Part shown: one piece after another, positions 44,480 through 55,200 of the stretch
Position numbering within the stretch: the first letter of the stretch is position 1
Layout: every line of letters starts with the position of its first letter
NCBI GenBank assembly: GCA_944472135.2
Contig: OX235270.1
Coordinates: 45,818,352-45,882,351 of the forward strand
Direction of reading: 5' to 3'
Length of the DNA stretch: 64,000 bases
Source of the DNA: Trichobilharzia regenti
Taxonomy: Eukaryota > Platyhelminthes > Trematoda > Strigeidida > Schistosomatidae
Notes under the pieces: model-generated
What the model saw: the letters and a program-made list of their open reading frames with translations, nothing else
Databases searched by the model: none
What the model was told of the DNA's origin: nothing
Position numbers and translations under genes: made by a program

Positions 44480-44745
44480 GGCTCTCGTGGCCCAAGTGGT
44501 CTAGTAGATAACGCTTTGGCCTTTGAAACTATGAGCACTGGGTTCGAGCCTCAGTGAGAAATGCAGGTACATCCAGCTGACGAGTCCCAAATAGGACGAA
44601 ATGCGCATCCTGGATTACACTGCTAGCCACCATCCGCCACTTCTATACTAATTAAAGGCCCAGACATCGTCGAAGCATCTGCAAAAGAAGCCGACATGTC
44701 AACCTGAGACCGAGCACTTCGGTCCAATCAATCGACGCGTGTTTT
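44480..44745 (+). repeat. SM-alpha-type SINE, complete
   Basis: A box (AGTGGTCTAGTAGATAACGC, about 44495-44514), B box (GGTTCGAGCC, 44541-44550), hammerhead ribozyme (44563-44623), then GGCCCAGACATCGTCGAAGC and CGAGCACTTCGGTCCAATCA. The layout matches the schistosome SM-alpha satellite/SINE. Confidence 0.85.
44563..44623 (+). ncRNA. Hammerhead ribozyme, SM-alpha type, intact core
   Basis: Stem I strand GTACATCCAG, core CTGACGA, stem II GTCC/GGAC with loop CAAATA, then GAAA, a very short stem III (TGCGCA), cleavage triplet ATC and the stem I partner CTGGATTACACTGC. This is the classic Schistosoma type I hammerhead arrangement. Stem III has no loop, so efficient cleavage may need a dimeric transcript; AUC replaces the usual GUC. 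Confidence 0.85.
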
Positions 44746-46104
44746 GTGAAAATTATGTCGGATTTTACATAGACTACTTATAATACATCACATCAATAAA
44801 TGCAGTCACTATTTAGTGTCCATTACATTTCAACTACACTGAGTGATAACTACTTCTAAAACGAAAAATACACTCTACTTCTCAGTTTAGTACAAAGTTC
44901 TGTATGAATGCATTTGCAAAACTTTTGTTGTAGGGCTAATGACTCGGCTTGATAATAAATAGCTCAAATTTTGATCATCAGCACGCCTATTTAGCGATGG
45001 ACACGTTGTTGAAAATAATGCCAATTGTAAGGAAATAGCTATGAGATTCTTTAGAGCTGAAAGCACTTAGTAACGGTCTAACCAGCCATTGTACCTATGC
45101 TTTTAACACACCATAGAAGATAAACTCCTAAGGAATAGATCGTAAGTAAGCATGACGGTGAAGACAAACACTGAAGTAAATGTGGTCAGAGTAAATTGCA
45201 CGTACAGAATGTTAAAGCTAACTGCGAAAAGTTCACTCTTGATTTCCTTTATTCAAGTTTAAAACGATGTTTAATTCAACATTATGCTCTAGTATCAATA
45301 TCGAAGCATTTATATAATTTATTATCGCAAAATTAAATTCGTAACAAATGACACCTGTATATGAAAGAGGGACAGAAATCTTAACAGATGATTTTCTGAA
45401 AAACACACAACGTCTGCAATACGTTTTACAACGATAAAACAAATAAGCAACGCCATGCATTGCATGCATATATATAATTTTTGAAAACAAACAAGCGAAA
45501 CATGTAAGCACATTCTTGTTACAAGTACTACAATAAGCACAGACACACATTTTTTAAAGTACGTAGGCCCACTAATTGAGGCATACTACAATCATCATCA
45601 CGAAACTGAAATCCAATGATGAAAGCAACCAGACAATCAATTTGTAACTAGCGTGTAAACTAAACTATAAAAATAGACATTTAAAAAATATACCACATAT
45701 TTTAAACATATAAATTAACATGACAAATGTAATATACCGACAGTTAGCCCAATTAGAACTTGGCAATTAGTCGATATAATGTATGAATACATACGAGTAA
45801 GTTAATGTTTCAGAAATGATGTACAGAGAGTTGGAATCATTGTCAATTATAAACAAAAAAGAAAGAAATTTGGAGAAAATTATCACCCAATACAATACCA
45901 AGATATCATAAATGAGGTTTATGTAAATATATATACTGCCAAGATTCTTTTTCAGTTTAAAACCAACAAAGACTAATTTTGTTAACTAATGCAAAATCTT
46001 TCAGTAAAATAAAAGAGCAAAAGGACTGGTGTTTTTGGTTTTGGTGTAAACCAAAATAAGAAGAAAAGAAAATTATAACTTAATAATAGACAGCAATAAA
46101 AGAG
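44746..46104 (-). other. VPS4 3' UTR and downstream intergenic sequence
   Basis: Sequence just 3' of the VPS4 stop (below 46105) is T-rich on the coding strand, as expected of a 3' UTR. No clear polyadenylation signal could be fixed. Two overlapping - strand open frames (45233-45550) show no domain. Confidence 0.4.
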
Positions 46105-46209
46105 TCAGGATCCCTCTTGACCGAAATCATCTGTAAATTTACGATGTTTAGCCAAGTCTTCAGCATTTACAGTTGGCTTGTTCCGTTCTAATGAAGACAA
46201 CATATCATG
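46105..46209 (-). CDS. VPS4: VPS4 exon 8 (C-terminal helix)
   Basis: [34 protein letters not shown], then TGA at 46105-46107. The FGQEG ending is the VPS4 hallmark. Confidence 0.97.
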   Translation of the reverse strand, partial: HDMLSSLERNKPTVNAEDLAKHRKFTDDFGQEGS

Positions 46210-49200
46210 CTGCAAAGAAAACAGTATTCATAATGAAAGTTAAGGTATTTTTAACAGGAAATCATGTCATATTTATACAAATATAACTAAAATGTCCGCA
46301 AAGAGACAATGAATTGATGCAAATAAATAAAAATTCGAATCCACTTTGAAAGCTCCACCTTATATTTGCAGAAAATCCACCTTATATATGGGAAATTGCC
46401 AACATAGAAAAGTAATTTTGTTTCACAATAATAGATACGAGTTAATGGGTTGACTAAATTACCATTACGAATACCTTGAAGGATGAGTCCTAACTTATAT
46501 GGAGTAATTATAGGTTATGTTTATTACATTGACTTTTAGGCACATTTCCTAAAGATCAAAACGAATGCATTCGCTAAAAATTATCGTTATCGCTTCATAC
46601 AGAAAAAATGAGCTATAAACCACCAATCAATTTAAACCGATACGAGAGTTAATAATTTAAACTGCATATTACTCTAAATCAGATCAAAGATTTACTCATG
46701 AATACAGAAAATAAATCGGATCTGTTTCAGTACTGTGTACTGAGCATTTCCTACGGTTGTAATATAAAGAAATTTTTTGCTTCTGCAAGTGGTAAATTTT
46801 GGGACCACATTGTCAGTATTTTACTCGTAACCTAGCTCGATGTTAAATTTGCTCAAAATAAAACCTTGCGTTTAAAAATAACAGTTTAATTAGCCAAGCT
46901 TCACAGTGAATAGGAAACAAGTAAAGTGTAAAATCATATGCAAATAAACAGGGGCATGTGAGTATACGGAAAAACCAATTGGAATATTGCCGAAAATTTC
47001 TCAAGATAAAGCTGTTGCACTATTATGACCACTTTTATACAATAACCGACTACTGGTCACACTAAAATTTTGAAGACGCTAGCCAGGTAACAATAACTGA
47101 TATTTTCTGCTTGAATCAAACCGTACTTTGGTTATGATCTTACAAGAAGATAGGGGTGCAAAACATATACTAGTCACAGCTACCTCATTTGATATGCCTT
47201 TCTTAATCAGTGTGCCATACCGACCCTACACAGTCCAATCAAATGCGAACACACGAAAATATATAATACTATAGTAGTGAATAACCTGAAATAAAACTTA
47301 GACATACCATAGCAACTGGAGGCTCTTTGAGTTTATCGCTTGGGACTTTCCCCCAATCCATTTCAATAGCACCAGTATCCCCAGGAGAGCATGGCATTAG
47401 AAGATCACCAACAACTTTCGATGGATTAGTAGGACTAGGACCACACACCTTTGGAATGAAAATAATGCTTGCTTATAAAGTCATAAGACCAATCTCCAAG
47501 ATATTTTATAATTTAAACTTAAAACCAAATGATTTTACTTACAGCCAGCTCATAGTGTGGGTTGGTTGACATATTTATATAGTTGAAATAGAATGGATTG
47601 ATATAAGACTAAGAATCCCTACTGGTCATCATTCACCAGTGAGTGCAACATATACCATATCAACAGAATAGTCTCTGAAACAATCTGTGAACATACATTT
47701 TCAATGGTGATAGAAACTTTTAATAATTTCAGAATTTACTATCATTGTCAATACTAACCGAATATTATCTCTGCAAAAGTAGAGATTCAAGATACTTATA
47801 GTAATGCCATTTAAAAATATTTGGTACACGCTACCAGATATCATTATCACCTACACGCAGTCATGAAAAATATCAGCCTATATTAGAGAACGTACCTTAG
47901 TGGTGATTGAGATCATACAGGAGCAAGCATTACATTAACTTGCTTTCAAGACCCTTGATATATTACATCATTATCATTCGTTATTTGTACCACGAGTGAG
48001 ACCATAGGGGTTTAGCGGCACATCAACATTGCACTCGGTTCTCTGTCGTCACTTTCAACTGACTTTACCACTGCCTATCAGCCTTCATTTCGTCTTCACA
48101 TTATCTTTTACACATCACCCACAGACCCATGCTCAGCCCATTGGGTTCCACTGGATGGTCTGGTATATGATATCACCCAACAGTCTCTTCAGGAGGCAAC
48201 CAGTCCATTTCCGCTTCCTTCTGTTTATTTTGGGGTAATACATTCTTGACTGGTTCACTGACTCCTGGAGTTCCTTGTTGTTTATCCTTTTTGGCCGGCT
48301 GACCATTTGATTTTCAGCATCGAACCAAATGTCGCGTTATCTATCGACAATAATCATTATTATCACGGGGGATAAGAGGTACGTTTTTCTTAGTCCCGTT
48401 TACTATTCAAACGCTTATATGAGCTCTGTTGTGAGTCAGATGGTGTGCGGCATTAGCATTATCACAGATTTGTTGAATGAGGTTCATAAATGTTTGCGGC
48501 ACTTCATTCCGTAGTGTGAAAGCAGTTTCTGAATTACTTTGGTGTTGATCGTGAGGAAGACCTTTTTGAAGTTATTGAAGTTGGGGTAGACAGTCGACTA
48601 CCATAATAGGTTGTTGGACTGTGTGTAGCAATGGAATTTGGTCCGAAAATGATCTGTTTTTCCTGAAATTAGCCTCTTCCGAGCATAGTTTTGTATCTAA
48701 AGGATCTTTTAGTCTTCCCAACATGATGCTGCTTGGTATTCTGCTCGAGGTGGCCAGCAGTACGGTGTAATGCTGCTTCTTGCATAGGCTTAAGTCGCCC
48801 TTCTTTGGTAGCTCGATTATTACTATTGTTCCCTTGGGTTCCGAGTGGAACATAGCACTTCAACAGCACGTCCCCACTTCATTCTATTTTCTGCGATCCT
48901 CTTCAGCTGCCCCAACGACTGCCTATAACCCCTGACCTCCTCGCACGATCCACTCCATATCACCTTCAGACGCCCTACTCGTCGTTTCCAATTCAGGTTT
49001 CACCCAAGGACCTGGTGTGCCTTTCTTCCTGTCGATAAGTAACTTTGCTTCATTTTACACCTTCTGTAATAGTGGTGTGAACAGGTCCGTTGAGGTCTCT
49101 GAATCCATTTTAAGTGCCACTAGGGGATTACATTTGGTCCTTCGGTTTTGAGTAACTTTGTTGCTTCCAAGACGTCGATTTCCGACAGATAGTTGGCGTT

Positions 49201-52200
49201 CACTCACAGTTCTGTCTCTGCCGGTGGTATTTACGGATGAATTTTAGGTGGTAGTCAATTCAACAGTCCATTGAAGTGATCACTCCAGCGTCTCCTTTGT
49301 TCTGCCTTTTTGTTAGTTGAGTTCCCTTCAGTATCTTTCACTGGCTTCACATGCGTCTATCTTTCCAAATAGTCAACTGGTTATCTGACAGTGTTGTGAG
49401 GTCTTTCTCACCTGCAGGCTGTGCTACAGCTACCAGTGTGCAGTAAAGGTGACTAATATCTTAAATACTCGATACTCTTGGTTAGTTTGGAAACAGCGAG
49501 AATGAATATATCTGCAGGACATAGAGGGCACACTTTAATTTCACGGCCTTTCTTCAGCTGCCAACAGCTCAAAAGCGATTGTCAATGTAAGCTCACTTCA
49601 CAATTACTTCAACCCAAACGCCATCTAACAATTCTTAGCACAATATAGGAATAAGATGCATTAATTCAAACCAGAGTTAATTTATACATAATATGACGGT
49701 AAGTTTATGACGATGGGATGTGACTGAAAAGATATGGTCAGCAAAAGTGAAGTTACTTGTTTTTTTACGTAAAAGTAATGAAATAAAAGACGACTTTTTT
49801 TGAGGCTGATATTTATTCAAACGTATTCTCCATTGTGTTCTCTTAGTATAGTGAAATCTTGCTTGCCTAAACATCATAGGTTGTACATTTGACATCCATA
49901 AAACTAATTCCAGAAACTAATTCTAAACGTCGACCGCTTATATCATTTTGAATCCAATATTTAATATATAAGTGGGTGAATCAGCAAATGGAATAAGCAT
50001 CCACTGTAACATAAAATGTTAGTTTAAAATCGCGATCAACATACGACTCAACAACAGTAATTTAACAATACTGAAGATAACTATCGACCAACCAAACACA
50101 AATATCAATAGAATAGAATTCCAATTCACAGTGATGAGACAAGGCTATAGATCACTTAACAAACTAAATAGAGTAAGAGAAATATTTCTTTACTGAAGAG
50201 AGAAAATCCTTTTTCTTATTATTATTATTATTGTATCCTTTAGTTCCTAGAGGAACATAGGGCTTCAGCTGCGCACCTCCATTGACTTCGGTTTTCTGAC
50301 AACTTTTTCACCCTGCTCCAGGTCTGTCCACATGCTTTCATCTCCTCCTCGCATGACCTCCTCCAAGTCACCCTTGGACGACCAACTCGCCGCCTCCCTT
50401 TCGGGTTCCACTCGAGGGCTTGTCTAGTGATGTCACTTGATGGTTTCCTCAGCGTATGGCCAATCCATCTCCATTTCTTTCTGCCTATTTGTTTCACAAT
50501 CGGTTCCTGATTGGTTCGCTCCCAGAGATCCCTGTTGCTGATCTTTTCTGGCCATCTGATCTTGAGTATTGAGCGGAGACAGTTGTTAATGAAGGTTTGA
50601 AGTTTGTTTGAGATGCTCTTTATGACTCGCCAAGTCTCTGATCCGTATAGTAGCACTGACTTCACATTGGAGTTGAAAATCCGGATCTTATTTTTGATGC
50701 TGAGTGCTGTTGACCTCCACACAGATTTGAGAGTAATGAAAGCTTGTCTTGCTTTTCCGATTCTGGCTTTGATGTCCTCGTCAGTTCCGCCTGTAGTTGA
50801 GACGATGCTTCCCAGGTAGGTGAAGGAGGTTGTTTCTTTCAGGTTCTTCCCATTTATGCTTATTGTTGTCTGTTGTTGTTGTTGATGTTGGCTAGGAATC
50901 TTCATCATCTCTGTTTTATCTATGTTCACGTGAAGTCCTATCTTTGATGCTTCTTCTGCCAACTTGTTACTTTTCACTTGCATATCTTCCAGTTTATGGG
51001 AAATCAGACATATATCATCGGCGAAATCCAGATCCTCCAAGTCTTTTGTGTCAGTCCATTTTATGCCTGTTCCCTCGTTGGTTGCCGTTGTCTGTCGCAT
51101 TATCCAATCAATTGCAATCAGGAAGATCATTGGTGATAGTAGACAGCCTTGCCTCACTCCCGTCCTCACTTCGAAGGCTTCCGTAAGTTTCCCGTTGTGG
51201 ATTACTTGGCATGCAGCATTGTCGTATAACTGTTGGATGAGGTGTATAATTGTCGATGGGACCCCGTAGTAGCGAAGTAGTTTCCAAATGACCTCTCGAT
51301 CGACGCTGTCGAAGGCCTTTTCAAAGTCGATGAAGTTGAGATAGAGAGGTGACTGCCATTCCAAGCTTTGTTCAATGATGATCCGTAGAGTGGCGATTTG
51401 ATCAATACATGATTTGTTTCTCCTGAATCCAGCCTGTTCCGGACGAAGTTTTTCATCTAGGGCTTGTTTGATTCTCTCCAGGATGATGCGACTTAGTATC
51501 TTGCTTGGAATGGACAGAAGCATAATTCCACGCCAGTTTTTACATTGACTTAAGTCTCCTTTCTTTGGAAGTTTGAATAAGTATTCGTTCTTCCAATCCT
51601 CGGGTACTTTGCCCTCTTTCCACACCTTCTCCAGCAGTGGTGTCATCAAGTCCGCTGTTGTCTCTGGGTCTATTTTCAAAGCCTCTGCTGGGATTCCATC
51701 TGGTCCCGGTGTTTTCCCAGCTTTAAGCATCTTGATTGCATTCAGGACTTCTGATTTCGTCGGGGGGTCAGTGTTCACTGGTAGTTCTGCTTCCGTTGTT
51801 GGTATTGCTGGACGTGTTGTAGGTGGCGGACGATTTAGAAGTCTTTTGAAGTGTTCAACCCAGTGCTTTCTCTGTTCCACCTCTTTGGTGATTGACTTTC
51901 CATTGTCGTCCTTTATTGGCTTAATCTGTGTCGAACGTTTGCCCGAAAGGTTCCTAGTTGTTTGGTAGAGTGTGGCGAGGTCTCCTTTGCCTGCAGCTTG
52001 TTCTGCTTCGTTTGCCATGGTTTCATAATATTTTCTTTTGTCTTCCCTGGCACTTTTCTTCACTCTTTTGTTCAGTGTATTGTAGCTTGCATTCAGCTCC
52101 TGTTTTTGTTGCTCGTCAGTGCACTGGATAATCTTTTGCTTCACTGTCCTTCTCTCTTCTATTAGTTTCCAAGTGTCCGTAGTGAGCCACTGTTTGTCCT

Positions 52201-55200
52201 GTCTCTTTTTTCTGCCTAGAATTTCTATGCAGGTTTGGCTCCACACCGTTTTCAAGTTGTTCCAGTGCTTTTCGACGCTGACCTTTTCGCTGGTGTTGAT
52301 TTGTGTCTCGGCTTTGTCCTTTATGCTTGCAATGAAGATGTCCTTTGTAGCCTGGTCCTTCAGCTTTTGAGTGTTGAACTTGGCTTGTGGTCTATCTGCA
52401 GCTCCTGATTCCCTGAAAGCTTTTAATTTGATTTGGATTGTCCCTTGTACGAGATAGTGGTCTGAGCCAACGTCTGCTCCTCTTCTTGCTTTTGTGTCCA
52501 GTAGGCTGCGCCTCCACTTCCTTGAGATTGAGATGAAGTCGATTTGGTTTTTGGTTTGCCCGTCTGGTGACACCCATGTAGCCTTGTGGATATCTTTGTG
52601 CTTGTATACACTGCCACCAATCACCAGTTCGTTGAAGGCGCAGAAGTCGGCGAAGAGTTCTCCGTTTTCATTCATTTCTCCTAGAGCTTCTCTACCCATG
52701 ATGAGTTCCCTTCCTGTATTGTCTGGTCCCAGTTTGGCGTTCATGTCTCCCATTAGTATTTTCATGTCGCCAGCTGGAGTATTGTCCATTGTTGCCTGTA
52801 GAATTCTTCTTTCTTCTCGAGGTCTGCGTTGTTTGTGGGTGCATAACATTGTATGATTGACACTTTCCTTCCTTTGGAGTTGAACCTGGCGGTCATTATC
52901 CTGGACGAAATCGCCTCCCATTGTATCAGGGCTTTCGTTGCCGTTGGTGACATCATGATAGCCACGCCCTCGGTGTGCGTGTGGTTATCTTCTGGGTGAC
53001 CGGAGTAGATCACTGACTCACCTGTTGACAATTTGGTGAGTCCACTCCCATTCCATCTGCTCTCACATATTCCCAGCACTTGTATTCCGTATCTTTTCAT
53101 CTCGTTGGCGATCTGGGCAGCTTTCCCAGTCTCGTACATAGTTCGGACGTTCCATGTTCCTACACAGACTTTTTCTTTTGGTGCAAAGAGGTTCATTTTG
53201 CTGAAGGTTCTGTAGCAACTTTGTTTACAGGGTGGGGTTGCTAGCCTCACGCCTGAGAAAGGAATGATTACATTAAGTTAAAGTTTAGAGAGAAGCAACT
53301 TTTTGGGTTGCTCCCCTCAAAATCAGAAAATAACGGACAAACAATGAGAACAATGTAAGCGAAATTCGAAAGAAAAGAAATTCATTTCATTACTCATCAA
53401 AAACCCATATTCGCAATGTTTCGCTTGAAGACAACAATATAACATATTTGCAAATGAATGCAGACATAACCGTATAAAAAATAACGTATAAAATCCAGTA
53501 GACATACTCGTTTAAAGTGTGTTGAGGTATGAACCTTTCTTACAGGCATCATTAAAGCCTCACGGACGACAACGGATATATCTGCACCAGAATAACCTGC
53601 ACTTCTTGCACCCAATTCAATAAAATCTTTTTCTGATAAAGAGTGCGAAGTGGTTCCCAAATTTGACTTGAACATAGTTATACGTTCAGGAGTTTCAGGA
53701 AGAGGAATATAGATACGTTTTTCAAAACGACGGCGTATGGCAGAATCTAAAGTCCAAGGAGTATTTGTAGCTGCCAATACAAGGACATTCTCGTTATTTG
53801 AGCTAACACCCTAAAAGACCAATAGGAAAGGAAAGTGGATATAGTGGAAACAGGCTTAAAACAAGCAAAAATAACTGGATTTGAAAACTCCTTAGAAGTA
53901 AACTAAGGGGAGTTGTACAAACGTTCCCTTATCGTAGATATACATGTTATTAATTTACCAGTCAGCTATTGACGACTAGTATTCATGAATGGCACTGTTA
54001 AGCGATATCACTCTTCGGGAAATAAATACATTGTCTGATATAAGGTATACTACCTCTGCTCACAAGCTACATCCCTTTCCATTTATGCATTAGTAAAGAA
54101 ATAAGGGACATTATTACTAAGTGAAGATATAGTCAACAAATACCTAGACTCAGAGTGCATCAGACAATTGCCGTTTCCATCCTGAGTTACAAATCTGATA
54201 GTTATTAACTAATGCTACAAACATGCTATGACTAGCCATCTTAGAAGATGAGCACTTTCATGGAACTAAATCTGAGTGACAAGAATTATGTAAATAAGCG
54301 TAGATACACCTCTATTTAGAGCAAAATAAGCAGCATTGTAACTTGAGATAATAAGAATCTGACTAGATAAAGCCACACGAAGACATTACAGTCGTTTTTC
54401 CCGAAACGACATTACTTCTCACTGGCTATTTAAACAGTCCCTCAAAAATGCAAACCTAATACTTCCAAGATAAGCTACCAAAAGACTTTCTGATTGCACT
54501 AATACAATATTCCCGACGTTAAACAGGAATATATATATGTATATATAACCAATAGGGAAAGGTTGATCTAAATCTTTTTATTGATCTCCAACTGCGAATA
54601 CTAATCACGTATATCTTAATAAACCGTTTTCAGTCTGATTAGCAAAATATAAATCATAGCATAAGACGACTGCCACAAAACCTACCTGCATCTGAATTAA
54701 AAACTCGGTTTTAATTCGTCGTGTAGACTCCGATTCATTATCATTTCGTGACCCACAAAGCGAGTCAACCTCATCGATGAATATAATGCTTGGTTTTTGC
54801 TCTCTGGCTATGGTAAATAGTGATTTCACCAATCTTTCAGATTCACCAAGCCACTTGCTAACCACGTCTGAACTCGAAACAGATAGGAAAGTTGAATTGT
54901 TTGCTTCTGTTGCGACAGCTTTGGCCAGAAATGATTTGCCAGTTCCAGGAGGCTTAATTTTCAAATGGGAAATACCATTATTTAGCAACTACGAACTTGG
55001 AAATCAAGAAAATGCTAACTATAGTATATTAAACAAACACTAAGATACGAAGAAACTAACCGTCAAAAAAACTTATCGATTAACGTCTTAAAAACATTAG
55101 GGACCACAACATGAAAAAATGACGATTCACCCTTGGCAGTTTATTTGAAATTTAAATAACCAAACCAACTATTTCGACGGTAAACGGTCGATAAGATTTT

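Noticed and set aside
51573..52856. Several + strand open frames of 60-130 codons opposite the RTE ORF.
   Set aside because: They are antisense shadows of the LINE coding sequence.
50240..52921. The 893-codon open frame as a host gene.
   Set aside because: All its motifs are those of an RTE LINE and related fragments recur across the window.
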